From a virus: a DNA stretch of 30,045 bases. The stretch is from positions 2,022 through 32,066 of the IMG/VR virus record IMGVR_UViG_3300030116_007212. One strand, written 5' to 3'. This document shows positions 17,896-27,245 of the stretch, piece after piece (position 1 is the stretch's first letter; every line of letters begins with the position of its first letter). Made by a program: the position numbers and the translations under genes. The notes under the pieces are model-generated. The model did not search any database and was not told the origin of the DNA. It saw only the letters and a program-made list of their open reading frames with translations.

Positions 17896-18688
17896 AATCC
17901 CCAAAAAACGTGGACAGCTAGGTTTAGAAGAACAAGAGTATATCAGAGAAAACTTTGGTAAACTTACAGTAGAACAAATAGCTGAACATTTAAATCGTAA
18001 CACTTCCCCTATTAAAAAATATATAGAACAAGCTGACATACAAGATACTGATACTAAAAAAGTAACAGACCAATTACGACATAAATTACACGCTAAAAAC
18101 TTTTGGCCCGAAATTAAAAAACAATTCGATAGTGAGAGTGGAGAATTAAAATATTTCGAAGATGTATGGATCAATCTTGTTAAACAATTTCGTGAGGACG
18201 TACTTCCTGCAGAAGAATTACAAATAAAACAATTTATAACCATAGACATACTTATTAATCGCTCTATGAAAGAACGTAAACGTCATATTCACGATACTGA
18301 AAAACTTCAAGTAGAAGTAGATAGAGAATATAAATTACCAGAAGATGAACGAGATGCCGCAAAATTAACTAGCCTAGAAACACAATTATCATTTGCCCGC
18401 AATAGCATAGCAAACTATACAAACGAATATACAAAACTGTTAGGAGAACAACAAAAAATATCTAAAGACCTTAAAGCTACTCGTGAACAACGAATTAAAA
18501 GAATCGAAGATGGTAAAAGTAGTTGGGTAGGACTTATCCGAATGCTAGAAGATGAAGAACTACGAGAGAAACAAGGTCGTGAAATGGAAATACTTAAATT
18601 AGCTACTACCAAAGCACAAGACAATTTAAAAGCCCTTCATACATATGCAGATCAATCAGTAGATCAACCTTTTTTACTACCAGAATAA
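17888..18688 (+). CDS. terS: Probable terminase small subunit
   Basis: 266 residues. An N-terminal HTH (LGLEEQEYIRENFGKLTVEQIAEHLNRNTSPIKKYIE, 12-49) for DNA recognition is followed by a long, charged coiled-coil part (about 115-245). This order and the position four genes before the large subunit (with sigma, HNH and ERCC4 genes around) fit small terminase proteins that recognise DNA to be packaged. Overlaps the sigma gene by 8 nt. Confidence 0.6.
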   Translation: MTKIPKKRGQLGLEEQEYIRENFGKLTVEQIAEHLNRNTSPIKKYIEQADIQDTDTKKVTDQLRHKLHAKNFWPEIKKQFDSESGELKYFEDVWINLVKQFREDVLPAEELQIKQFITIDILINRSMKERKRHIHDTEKLQVEVDREYKLPEDERDAAKLTSLETQLSFARNSIANYTNEYTKLLGEQQKISKDLKATREQRIKRIEDGKSSWVGLIRMLEDEELREKQGREMEILKLATTKAQDNLKALHTYADQSVDQPFLLPE

Positions 18689-18690
18689 AT

Positions 18691-18963
18691 ATGATTAGAA
18701 ACTTTAATGATCCACAATATAAAAAATGGCGTAAAGAAATATACAAAAGAGATAACCATAAGTGCCAATGGCCCGGTTGTAATTCCCACAAAAAATTAAA
18801 TGCACATCATATTAGAAAATGGAGTGATTTTCCCCATTTACGTTATGATATAAATAATGGTATTACTCTCTGCTCAATACATCACAAATCAATTCAGAAT
18901 ATGGAAGAACTATATGAATCTAATTTCTATCAGATACTAAAAGCCAATGGAAAGTTACGATGA
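18691..18963 (+). CDS. HNH endonuclease
   Basis: 90 residues. CQWPGC (25-30) and CSIHH (61-65) supply the zinc Cys, and LNAHHIRKWSDFPHLRYDINNGITLCSIHHK holds the HNH motif (H40, N56, H64/65). Complete and compact, so probably active. HNH proteins next to terminases are common in phages and assist DNA cutting during packaging (known for HK97 gp74); a homing role is less likely because it is in an operon. Confidence 0.88.
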   Translation: MIRNFNDPQYKKWRKEIYKRDNHKCQWPGCNSHKKLNAHHIRKWSDFPHLRYDINNGITLCSIHHKSIQNMEELYESNFYQILKANGKLR

Positions 18964-19414
18964 CTTAAAAATTATTGTAGACACACGCGAACAACAACCG
19001 TGGTCGTTTGACTTTAACGAAATAGCCGTAGCTAAATTAGACACGGGCGATTATAGTGTTGCAGGTCTAGAAGAAGTATTATGTATAGAAAGAAAAAAGA
19101 GCGTAAGCGAAATTGCAAATAACATTGTGGAAAAGCGATATAAGGATTGGACAAAGCGTATGAGCAAATATAAGTATAAGTTTTTAATGCTGGAATTTGA
19201 TCTTGATGATGTTTATAGATATCCTAGAATACCCGATGTTCCTAAAAAGTTGTGGGAAAAAATAAAAGTATCTCCGAAGTTTATAATCAAATGTTTGATA
19301 GAGTTACAAGTGTATTATAATATACAAGTGGTTTTTTGCGGCGATCATGAAAATGCGGAAAGATTAGCATTGTCAATTATGAAAAAGGTTTATCAAAATG
19401 AAAACAGAAACTAA
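18947..19414 (+). CDS. ERCC4-type (XPF-like) nuclease
   Basis: 155 residues. IIVDTREQQPW (D12, R14, E15), LDTGDYSV (D35) and CIERKKS (E48, R49, K50) give the GDxnERKx3D-type catalytic site of the XPF/MUS81 nuclease domain. It lacks the helix-hairpin-helix tail of the eukaryotic enzymes. It overlaps the HNH gene and TerL. It may resolve branched DNA before packaging, as T4 endonuclease VII does, but with a different fold (inference from position). Confidence 0.85.
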   Translation: MESYDDLKIIVDTREQQPWSFDFNEIAVAKLDTGDYSVAGLEEVLCIERKKSVSEIANNIVEKRYKDWTKRMSKYKYKFLMLEFDLDDVYRYPRIPDVPKKLWEKIKVSPKFIIKCLIELQVYYNIQVVFCGDHENAERLALSIMKKVYQNENRN

Positions 19415-21419
19415 ATTTGATGATGCGTGGTTAGGACTAGGCAACTTAGAAAACTTGTCTATAGATAAAAACCCTATGATCGGTCGATCAAAACAAGAAA
19501 TAGAAAAACCCGATCTTCATTTAATAAAGATATTTAGAGATCCGTCATATCTAGGTTCAACAGTTAAATTGTTGTTCGGAATCGAACTTCATCCTATTCA
19601 AGTAGCAATTCTTCAGGAATTTTGGGTTCGTCCTTTCCCTATGTTTATTGCAAGTCGTGGTTTTGGTAAGTCTTTTCTTATGGCATTGTATTGTATATTA
19701 AAATGCGTTTTTGTTCCGGGAACTAAGATTGTAGTTGTTGGTGCTGCTTTTCGTCAGTCAAAAATTATCTTTGAATATATGGAAACTATATGGAGAAGTA
19801 GTCCTATATTACGAAGTATTTTTAGTGGCAATGACGATGGCCCAAGACGAGATGTAGATAGATGTACTATGCGTCTAGGTGATAGTTGGACAGTTGCTAT
19901 TCCTATGGGCGATGGTAGTAAGATTCGAGGTCTTAGGGCACACATTATTATTGCTGATGAATTTGCATCTATATCTCCAGATATTTATGAAACGGTTGTT
20001 GCTGGATTTGCTGCTGTTAGCGCAAGCCCTATCGAAAATGTAAAGGCAGAAGCACGAAAGCAAGCCATGAAAGATATGGGTGTTTGGAATGAAGAGTTAG
20101 AAAGTCTCACGAAAAAAATGGGAAATCAAGCAATTATTAGCGGAACAGCCGATTACAGTTTTAAACATTTTGCTAAGTATTGGGAAAGATATAGACGTAT
20201 CATAGATAGCAAAGGGGATCCACAGAAATTAGCAGATATATTTGGAGAGGAACCATCTGAAAATTTTAATTGGAGAGACTACAGTGTTATTCGTATTCCT
20301 TATGAACTTATACCAAAAGGCTTTATGGATGACAAACAAGTTTCTAGAGCAAAGGCTACTATTCATACTGGTATCTATAATATGGAATATGCCGCTTGTT
20401 TCGTTAAAGACAGCGAAGGTTTCTTTAGGCGTAGTTTGGTAGAAAGCTGTGTTGTTGATGATAAAGGAAGTGTGGTTATTAATGACAAGCCAATTATATT
20501 TGATGCAGTAACCAAAGGCAACCCTAATTTGCAATATGTTTATGGCATCGATCCAGCCTCAGAGAAAGATAATTTTAGTATTGTGATACTAGAATTGCAT
20601 CCAGATCATAGTAGAGTTGTTTGTGTTTGGACAACCAACAGAACTAATTTTAAAGAGAGACAAAAAACTGGATTGATTGATGAGCACGATTTTTATGGTT
20701 TTTGCGCAAGAAAAATTCGAAATCTTATGAAAATTTTTCCTTGTGCTAGAATAGGTCTAGATGCTCAAGGCGGTGGAGTTGCTATTGAAGAAGCGTTACA
20801 CGATAAAAATAAATTAAAAGAAGGTGAACAATTAATATGGCCTTTTATTGACTATAATAAAAGTAAGGATACAGATTCTCAACCCGGACTACACATATTA
20901 GAATTAGTACAGTTTGCGAGAGCAGAATGGACAGCTCAAGCGAATCATGGATTAAGAAAAGATTTAGAAGATAAAGCATTATTATTTCCTAGATTTGATA
21001 ATTTAACACTAGGTCTTACTATGGATCAAGAGGGTAAAGATATCCTGCAAGATGATTTGAATCCTATATATGATAATTTATCAGAGTGTGTGTTGGAAAT
21101 AGAAGAACTAAAAAACGAGCTAACAACTATTGTTATGAGTCAAACTAGTACTGGAGCAGGAGCAAGGGACAGATGGGATACTCCAGAAGTTAAAATGCAA
21201 AATGGAAAAAAAGGAAGATTACGAAAAGATAGATATAGTTCGTTAATTATAGCAAATATGATGGCTAGACAATTCAGAAATCAATTACAATCTGTAGAAT
21301 ATGATGTCATAGGAGAAAATGCACGAAACGCAGTCAAGACCAAAGGAGATATGTACAAAGGACCACAATGGTTTACTAGCAGTGCAAATGACGATATTTA
21401 CGAAGGAATTTACAGATAA
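19398..21419 (+). CDS. terL: Terminase large subunit
   Basis: 673 residues. ATPase domain: Walker A SRGFGKS (86-92), Walker B IIIADE (183-188), coupling segment IISGTADYS near 246. Nuclease domain (RNase H fold): YGIDPAS with D385, RIGLDAQGGG with D455, and a C-terminal KDRYSSLIIANMM segment. It packages DNA into the prohead through the portal. Start overlaps the ERCC4 gene by 17 nt. Confidence 0.95.
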   Translation: MKTETKFDDAWLGLGNLENLSIDKNPMIGRSKQEIEKPDLHLIKIFRDPSYLGSTVKLLFGIELHPIQVAILQEFWVRPFPMFIASRGFGKSFLMALYCILKCVFVPGTKIVVVGAAFRQSKIIFEYMETIWRSSPILRSIFSGNDDGPRRDVDRCTMRLGDSWTVAIPMGDGSKIRGLRAHIIIADEFASISPDIYETVVAGFAAVSASPIENVKAEARKQAMKDMGVWNEELESLTKKMGNQAIISGTADYSFKHFAKYWERYRRIIDSKGDPQKLADIFGEEPSENFNWRDYSVIRIPYELIPKGFMDDKQVSRAKATIHTGIYNMEYAACFVKDSEGFFRRSLVESCVVDDKGSVVINDKPIIFDAVTKGNPNLQYVYGIDPASEKDNFSIVILELHPDHSRVVCVWTTNRTNFKERQKTGLIDEHDFYGFCARKIRNLMKIFPCARIGLDAQGGGVAIEEALHDKNKLKEGEQLIWPFIDYNKSKDTDSQPGLHILELVQFARAEWTAQANHGLRKDLEDKALLFPRFDNLTLGLTMDQEGKDILQDDLNPIYDNLSECVLEIEELKNELTTIVMSQTSTGAGARDRWDTPEVKMQNGKKGRLRKDRYSSLIIANMMARQFRNQLQSVEYDVIGENARNAVKTKGDMYKGPQWFTSSANDDIYEGIYR

Positions 21420-21468
21420 TGTGTATTAATTATACATAATACAACTACAATCCAACCACAATACTATT

Positions 21469-23631
21469 ATGCCAAAAAAATACCCAAAGAGCGATGCTAT
21501 AGAAAATTCCACCAAAGAACCCCAAGAAGCTTATGTATTTTGGGGAGATGATGCAGAAAGCAAAGCTAAGGCTTTAGAACATTCTGCTGGAGCATTAGAA
21601 GAGTACGATTTAGTACAAAAGTCTACAGCAGCACACAGATACAGATTAGATTATTCAAACTTAGATACCAACACAAGTGGTCGTCCCGGACTAACAAGAA
21701 GTGATTACGACTTCTTTAGGCCAGAAGAATCTGTACCGATAAAAATTAAAAACATCCTGCAAAAAGCAGAGGAGATTTATCAACGTGTCGGATTAGTAAA
21801 AAATGTTGTTGATCTTATGGGTGACTTCGGAGCACAAGGAATTAGAATTGTCCATAAGAATAAAAGAATACAAAGATTTTATGAGCGATGGTTTGAAAAA
21901 TGTGGAGGCAAAGATCGTAGTGAAAGATTTTTAAATAATCTTTATAAGAGTGGTAATGTTGTTGTACACAAACAAACTGCTCGTATTAATACAACAGTAG
22001 AAAATAAAATGTTTCGTGGTATTGCTGCTGAAGATATTATTGTTAATGATCTGAGTCCAGAGGTAGAAGCCAAAGTTATTCCTTGGAGATATACTTTTAT
22101 TGATCCTGTGTTTGTAGATGTGTCTAGTGGACCGCTAGCGTCATTTGTTGCAAATAAAAGATATGAATTAATTTTACCACCAAGTATAAGAAAGCTGGTA
22201 AATTCTCCACAGACTGATGCTGAAAAACAAATTGTTGCTGATTTACCTCCAGCGATTATAGAAGCAGCAAAAGAAAAACAAAAGTATCCATTAGATCCAA
22301 AAAAGACTTTGGTGTTTCATTACAAGAAAGATGATTGGCAAGCATGGGCGTATCCAATGATTTATTCTATTATGGATGATATCACAGTAATTGAAAAATT
22401 AAAACTTGCTGATATGGCAGCACTAGATGGTGCTATTTCTAATATTCGTATTTTTAAATTAGGTAGTCTTGAACACAAGATTGCACCAACTAAAGCAGCG
22501 ACTTCTAAACTCGCTCAGATTTTAGGTAACAACGTTGGTGGTGGTACTATGGATTTGGTTTGGGGTCCAGATATTGAGATGATGGAATCAAGCACAAATG
22601 TACATCAATTTTTAGGAGAAGCTAAATATACTCCTCATTTAAATTCTGTATATGCTGGATTAGGAATTCCACCAACTCTAACAGGAACTTATGGTGCTGC
22701 TGGTACAACAAATAATTTTATTAGTCTAAAAACACTTACACAAAGACTTCAGTATGGTCGAGATGTTCTACAAAGATTTTGGGCCAAAGAAATTGAAGAA
22801 GTGCAAAAGGCTATGGGTTTCAGAGAACCTGCAAAAATAGAATTTGATAGAATGGATTTGAGTAATGAAGAAGCAGAAAAATCATTACTGATTCAACTTG
22901 CAGATAGAAATCTTGTATCTGATGAAATGTTAAGGAAACGATTTGGTTTTGATACAGAGATGGAGAAGTCAAGGTTAGCTAGGGAAAGTAAAGAACGAAA
23001 GAGTAAAAAAGTGTCACCTAAAGCTGGTCCTTATCATGACGCTAATTTTGATAATCAAGTTAAGAAACTTGTAATACAAAATGGTACAGCTACCCCAAGT
23101 GAAGTTGGTGTAGAATTGTCTACTAAAAAAGATGGGGAAAAAACAGCTATTGAATTAAAAGAAGCAGTATCTCCTAAATCAGATAAGCTACCCGGAAGAT
23201 CTGGTGAAGGTAGACCTAAAAATGCTACAGATACAGAGCAAAGACAGGAAAAGAAATTTTCTCCACAAACAGGAGCAGCATTAACGATTTGGGCAAATCA
23301 AGCTCAAGAAACTATTGCTAGTATTGTGAATCCTATTTTCTTAGAGTTTAATCAAAAGAAAAATCTTAGAAGTTTATCTAATGAGCAATCTCAAGAATTA
23401 GAAAATATTAAAGCTAAAATACTTTTTAATACTACTCCTAACTCAACCATAACGCAAGAATTAGTGCATAATATTCTAAATAACTGCAATGATAATAAAA
23501 CATTGTCTGTTATGGTTAATTATAATAAATGGAAAAATAATATACAGAATAATTTAAGTAGAGCATTATCACTCGAAGAACAAAAATACGCTAAGTCTTC
23601 ATTTTATTCTATGGTGTATAATTTAAAATAA
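21469..23631 (+). CDS. Portal protein
   Basis: 720 residues, directly after TerL and before the protease. The N-terminal part (SDYDFFRPEESVPIKIKNILQKAEEIYQRVGLVKNVVDLM), the wing-like IRIFKLGSLEHKI and the helix-rich DIEMMESSTNVHQFLGEAKYTPHLNSVYAGLGIPPTLTG fit portal ring subunits of tailed phages. Long, low-complexity C-terminal extension from about 505 (KAGPYHDANFDNQ, PKSDKLPGRSGEG). No clear Shine-Dalgarno. Assignment rests on position and fold-like features. Confidence 0.85.
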   Translation: MPKKYPKSDAIENSTKEPQEAYVFWGDDAESKAKALEHSAGALEEYDLVQKSTAAHRYRLDYSNLDTNTSGRPGLTRSDYDFFRPEESVPIKIKNILQKAEEIYQRVGLVKNVVDLMGDFGAQGIRIVHKNKRIQRFYERWFEKCGGKDRSERFLNNLYKSGNVVVHKQTARINTTVENKMFRGIAAEDIIVNDLSPEVEAKVIPWRYTFIDPVFVDVSSGPLASFVANKRYELILPPSIRKLVNSPQTDAEKQIVADLPPAIIEAAKEKQKYPLDPKKTLVFHYKKDDWQAWAYPMIYSIMDDITVIEKLKLADMAALDGAISNIRIFKLGSLEHKIAPTKAATSKLAQILGNNVGGGTMDLVWGPDIEMMESSTNVHQFLGEAKYTPHLNSVYAGLGIPPTLTGTYGAAGTTNNFISLKTLTQRLQYGRDVLQRFWAKEIEEVQKAMGFREPAKIEFDRMDLSNEEAEKSLLIQLADRNLVSDEMLRKRFGFDTEMEKSRLARESKERKSKKVSPKAGPYHDANFDNQVKKLVIQNGTATPSEVGVELSTKKDGEKTAIELKEAVSPKSDKLPGRSGEGRPKNATDTEQRQEKKFSPQTGAALTIWANQAQETIASIVNPIFLEFNQKKNLRSLSNEQSQELENIKAKILFNTTPNSTITQELVHNILNNCNDNKTLSVMVNYNKWKNNIQNNLSRALSLEEQKYAKSSFYSMVYNLK

Positions 23632-23648
23632 TTCTCTAGAGGTACACT

Positions 23649-25181
23649 ATGATTATTTATGACCAAGAAAAAGATGACGGAATTGATCCTAAAGTTTTAG
23701 CATCTAGATGTATTAGTTACGCTAGTCATGTTGAACCTTGCAATCAAGATTTCGTTATACAAAGCTTAAAAACAGATAAAACTATTGCTGGTATAAAAGA
23801 CAGAGACTTATATTACGTTCAATCTATTCTGGTGACAAGCAACTGGAATAAAAATGATGATGTGTTTGATGGAGCAGAAATATGGAAAGCTAAGGATACT
23901 CCTGAAGATAAACCGACAAATCTTGAACATGACGAAAATGTTATTATAGGACACATTACATCAAATCAACCGATCACCGATGATGGTAAACTCATCGATC
24001 CAGAAACTAGTGAAAGCGATCTTCCAGAAAAATTCCATATCTTAACAGGTTCTGTAATATATTTAGGCTTTACACAAGATGATTTAAAAGAGAGAGCCAC
24101 GAAATTAGTCGCAGAAATAGAAAATGGCACAAAGTATGTTAGTATGGAGTGCTTTTTTAATGATTTTGATTATGGACTGATAGATAAATCCACTGGTGAT
24201 TATAAGATATTAGGTAGAGATAACGAAAGTGCTTATCTTACAAAATACTTAAAAGCATACGGTGGTAAAGGTGAATATGAAAATTATAAAATTGGTAGAG
24301 TATTAAGAAATATTACTTTTAGTGGTAAAGGTTTTGTTGACAAGCCAGCAAATGATAATAGTATAATTTTTACTAAGAGTATGCTGGATAGTTTTGCCGC
24401 AGAAAAAAACACAGTTTCTGAAGAAAAAGGTGTAGTAGATAATAACCTCATTTCAACTAAGTCGGAGAAATTAATTATGAGCCAAGAAACATCAGTAGAA
24501 TCACTTGAGAAGAAATTTGACTCTTTCGTTGAGAGTCAAGCTAAGGCAAGTGAACTTCAAAAACAGGTAGAAGCTCTTAAAGCTGAAGCTGAAAAGAAGG
24601 ACGAAGAAGAGAAGGCCCGCGTTATGGAGCAGGCTAAGAAAGAAGAAGAAGAAGAAAAGGCCAAGAAAGAAGCTGAGGCTACTGAAGAAGAAGAAGCCAA
24701 AATGGTCGAAGCTATGAAAGAAGAACTAGCAAGAGTTAAAGAAGAACTTGCAGCTATGAAAGAAGAGAAGCTTAAGGCTGAAGAAGCTGCTGCTCTTGAA
24801 GCTCGCATGTCAGAACTCGCTGATGCTGGTGTGGCCGAAGAAGATACAGAAGCTTTATTAGCTCTTTCTGATGAGCAGTTCGCTTCAGTTGTTGCTTTAA
24901 TGAAAAAGTATGCTAAACCTGAAGAGGAAGAAGCAAAGAAGCACGACGAAGAAGAAGAAGCAGAAGTCGAAGCTGAAAAGCACGACGAAGAAGAAGCTAA
25001 AAAGCATGATGATGAAGACAAAGCTGAAGAGTCCGTTGCAGATGCAGAAATTTTGGAGCAGGTCGAAGTCGATGACGATGTAAACCTTGCTGTTAGCGAA
25101 GATTCTGCAGAGGCAGAATTACAGAGTACACGAGCAGCTTTGATTGATTTTGTAAAGTCTAGACTTCAAGTTACTAATTAA
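23649..25181 (+). CDS. Prohead protease fused to scaffold region
   Basis: 510 residues. The N-terminal 245 or so residues form a phage protease domain with NLEHDENVIIGHI (H94) and TKYVSMECFF (S165) in the expected catalytic places of herpes/T4-gp21-type serine proteases. From 276 onwards comes a long Glu/Lys/Ala coiled coil (EEEEKAKKEAEATEEEEAK, three KHDEEE-type repeats), typical of scaffolding core proteins. AGAGG upstream of the ATG. The order protease-decoration-capsid is standard. The protease should cut the scaffold and capsid after assembly. Confidence 0.85.
   Translation: MIIYDQEKDDGIDPKVLASRCISYASHVEPCNQDFVIQSLKTDKTIAGIKDRDLYYVQSILVTSNWNKNDDVFDGAEIWKAKDTPEDKPTNLEHDENVIIGHITSNQPITDDGKLIDPETSESDLPEKFHILTGSVIYLGFTQDDLKERATKLVAEIENGTKYVSMECFFNDFDYGLIDKSTGDYKILGRDNESAYLTKYLKAYGGKGEYENYKIGRVLRNITFSGKGFVDKPANDNSIIFTKSMLDSFAAEKNTVSEEKGVVDNNLISTKSEKLIMSQETSVESLEKKFDSFVESQAKASELQKQVEALKAEAEKKDEEEKARVMEQAKKEEEEEKAKKEAEATEEEEAKMVEAMKEELARVKEELAAMKEEKLKAEEAAALEARMSELADAGVAEEDTEALLALSDEQFASVVALMKKYAKPEEEEAKKHDEEEEAEVEAEKHDEEEAKKHDDEDKAEESVADAEILEQVEVDDDVNLAVSEDSAEAELQSTRAALIDFVKSRLQVTN
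24477..25181 (+). CDS. Nested scaffold protein from internal in-frame start
   Basis: Within the protease frame, GGAG (24464-24467) precedes ATG (24477) by 9 nt. Translation would give a separate 234-residue coiled-coil scaffold beginning MSQETSVESLEKKFDSFVES. This repeats the lambda C/Nu3 and similar arrangements, where an excess of free scaffold is made from an internal start. Confidence 0.65.
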   Translation: MSQETSVESLEKKFDSFVESQAKASELQKQVEALKAEAEKKDEEEKARVMEQAKKEEEEEKAKKEAEATEEEEAKMVEAMKEELARVKEELAAMKEEKLKAEEAAALEARMSELADAGVAEEDTEALLALSDEQFASVVALMKKYAKPEEEEAKKHDEEEEAEVEAEKHDEEEAKKHDDEDKAEESVADAEILEQVEVDDDVNLAVSEDSAEAELQSTRAALIDFVKSRLQVTN

Positions 25182-25194
25182 GGAGAAAATAAAC

Positions 25195-25689
25195 ATGGCT
25201 CTTAAAGCAGATCGTATCGAAACACAAACAGATGTTTCATTCTTCATGGATAATGCAACTGCCTCAACCATTGAGCGTGGCGGTATCGCCTCGATTAGTG
25301 GTGGTGGAAGTGGCGTATCTATGGATGACGCAGCAGCTAAAGTTGTTTATGCAACGACAGCTAGTGGTTCTAAGCCAGTTGGCGTTTTGTTAAACGATGT
25401 TGTTAACCTTGATCTTACAAGGCAGCACATTAACTATCACAAGGACGAAGTTCAAGGTGGTAGCAAAGTGACTCTACTTCAAGTTGGTCAGATTACTACA
25501 GATAAAATTGCGACAGACGTCACACCAGCTGCTGGTGATGTAGCGTACCTCGGAGGCACTGGACTTTTCACCAGTACTCCTACGGACGATGCTGACACAG
25601 CGGATGAGAATAACATGTATCAGGTTGGCCGCTTCTTAAGTAAAGAGGACGCCAATGGTTTCTGCAAAATTGCTATCAACATCGCTTAA
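25195..25689 (+). CDS. Head decoration protein
   Basis: 164 residues, low charge and Gly/Thr/Ala-rich (ETQTDVSFFMDNATASTIERGGIASISGGGSGVSMDDAAAK), with VGVLLNDVVNLDLTRQ and DVAYLGGTGLFTST, patterns seen in capsid decoration or head-fibre-base proteins between protease and capsid genes. AAGGAG upstream. Better codon use than the - strand genes, in line with high expression. Confidence 0.75.
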   Translation: MALKADRIETQTDVSFFMDNATASTIERGGIASISGGGSGVSMDDAAAKVVYATTASGSKPVGVLLNDVVNLDLTRQHINYHKDEVQGGSKVTLLQVGQITTDKIATDVTPAAGDVAYLGGTGLFTSTPTDDADTADENNMYQVGRFLSKEDANGFCKIAINIA

Positions 25690-25706
25690 TGAAAGGAAGA
25701 TAATAA

Positions 25707-26717
25707 ATGTCAGATACTAAAGTTTTCGAACCAACTCCAGAATTGACCGATCTTTTGGTCCGTTCAGGTTCATCAAGAAAAGAGGAGTCTTTAGCAGCTT
25801 CTGCAGAATTTGCCAAGGCATTAGAGCTTCCTCTTCGTCAAGGTGTTCTCAGTGGTAATATTCTTGATGGTATCTTCGAAGCAATTAAACTTGCTCCGGG
25901 TGCTACTCCAGAATTTCCACTTGATTTCCTTACCCCGGGTAATGAAAAGGATTTTGTGGCTTACACAATTCCTAATCATGGTTATGTGCCAGAACGACAC
26001 GTCGAAGGCGATTACGTCATGGTTCCTACTTTTGATATCGGTGCTAGCATCGACTATCTCTTAAAGTATGCTCGTGACGCTCGTTGGGACGTTGTTGGTC
26101 GTGCCATGGAAGTATTAGAGCAATCGTTCGTCAAGAAGATGAATGATGACGGGTGGCATACAGTCATTTCTGCTGGTGTTGATCGTAACATCGTAGTATT
26201 TGATGGTGATGCAACTGCTGGTCAGTTTACCAAGCGTCTTGTTAGTCTTATGAAGACTGTTATGCGACGTAATGGTGGTGGAAACTCGACTAGCAACAAT
26301 CGCGGTCAGTTGACAGATCTTTATGTTTCACCAGAAGCTATGGAAGATCTTCGCAACTGGGGTGTTGATCAGGTTGATGAGGTTACTCGTCGTGAAATTT
26401 ACGTTGCTGATGACGGTGGGGCATCCGTCAATCGGGTCTTTGGCGTAAATCTCCATGATCTTGACGAGTTGGGTGTTGATCAAGAATACCAGTTATTCTT
26501 TACTGGCACCTTAGGCGGTAACATTGGAAGTGATCAAGAGCTTGTGGTGGGCCTTGACCTTCGTAAGCGTGATTCGTTTATCATGCCAATCCGCGAAGAA
26601 GTACAGATCTTCGAAGACGACACCCTCCATCGTCAGAAGAGAGCTGGTTTCTATGGTTACGCGGAGCAAGGTTTCGCGGTACTCGACAACCGTCGCGTAC
26701 TACTCGGTACTCTATAA
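25707..26717 (+). CDS. Major capsid protein
   Basis: 336 residues, HK97-fold type. It follows the protease/scaffold and decoration genes and ends at a strong terminator. Features include the LPLRQGVLSGNILDGIF N-arm, the long spine-like helix YLLKYARDARWDVVGRAMEVLEQSFVKKMNDDGW, P-domain/A-domain segments QLTDLYVSPEAMEDLRNW, VDEVTRREIYVADDGG and the final REEVQIFEDDTLHRQKRAGFYGYAEQGFAVLD. GAAAGGAAG precedes the ATG. Codon use is shifted to C/G-ending codons compared with the fibre genes. Confidence 0.9.
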   Translation: MSDTKVFEPTPELTDLLVRSGSSRKEESLAASAEFAKALELPLRQGVLSGNILDGIFEAIKLAPGATPEFPLDFLTPGNEKDFVAYTIPNHGYVPERHVEGDYVMVPTFDIGASIDYLLKYARDARWDVVGRAMEVLEQSFVKKMNDDGWHTVISAGVDRNIVVFDGDATAGQFTKRLVSLMKTVMRRNGGGNSTSNNRGQLTDLYVSPEAMEDLRNWGVDQVDEVTRREIYVADDGGASVNRVFGVNLHDLDELGVDQEYQLFFTGTLGGNIGSDQELVVGLDLRKRDSFIMPIREEVQIFEDDTLHRQKRAGFYGYAEQGFAVLDNRRVLLGTL

Positions 26718-26743
26718 TCAATAATTATAGATCATGGGTTATG

Positions 26744-26773
26744 AAAGGGCTGGGTTTTCCCGGCCCTTTTTTT
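26744..26773 (+). terminator. Strong Rho-independent terminator after the capsid gene
   Basis: AAAGGGCTGGG-TTTT-CCCGGCCCTTT (11 bp, one T-G) followed by TTTT. It separates the head operon from the fibre operon. Confidence 0.95.
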
Positions 26774-26779
26774 ATATAT

Positions 26780-26792
26780 TAGGTGTATACTT
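26780..26792 (+). promoter_or_regulatory. Candidate late promoter TAGGTGTATACTT
   Basis: Identical 13-bp motif to 8800-8812 (other strand). TATACT lies 38 nt before the ATG at 26828, and no -35 hexamer is seen. It starts the fibre transcription unit. Confidence 0.55.
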
Positions 26793-26827
26793 TCTATGTA
26801 GGATTATAACCACAGAGGTAAATACTT

Positions 26828-27241
26828 ATGGCAGCCAGTCAATACGATTTTAAAATCGAACAAGGATCTTCTTTTAAATTACAGTTAATTTATAAAGATT
26901 CTAATTCTAATCCTATTAATTTAAGTGGTTATTGCGCTAGATTAAGTTGGAATACGAATTTAAATCAAGCTCAGTCTTTTACTACAGAAAATAGTGATTA
27001 TTCAACTTATAAATTTGAAATCAACACTCCTACTTCTGATGGTAAATTAACCTTCTTTTTACCTGCAAGCACAACAAATGGATTTAGTTTTTCTAGTGCT
27101 AAATACGATTTAGAGCTACAAACGCCAAGTGATTTGTATAGTGGTGGAGGTAAAGAGGTTTTAAGAATTTTATTTGGAAATATTAATTTAACTAAACGTT
27201 ATAGTAAATCTACTACTTTATTGTCTTGTCCAACGGGATAG
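26828..27241 (+). CDS. Virion structural protein, BppU-N-like
   Basis: 137 residues. YDFKIEQGSSFKLQLIYKDSNSNPINLSGYCARLSW, then strands to FFLPASTTNGFSFSSAKYDLELQTPSD, reads like the N-terminal immunoglobulin-like domain found in baseplate upper (BppU) and related tail proteins. AGAGG precedes the ATG. First gene of the fibre unit. Probably an adaptor of the fibre or tail. Confidence 0.55.
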   Translation: MAASQYDFKIEQGSSFKLQLIYKDSNSNPINLSGYCARLSWNTNLNQAQSFTTENSDYSTYKFEINTPTSDGKLTFFLPASTTNGFSFSSAKYDLELQTPSDLYSGGGKEVLRILFGNINLTKRYSKSTTLLSCPTG

Positions 27242-27245
27242 TATT

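Noticed and set aside
17875-18249. - strand frame across the sigma/terS junction
   Set aside because: It is antisense to two well-supported genes and has no ribosome site.
24557-25021. Ser-rich frame antisense to the scaffold
   Set aside because: It is the mirror of GAA/GAG/AAG-rich coiled-coil codons (TTC/CTT/TCT reads as Ser/Phe), a common artefact.
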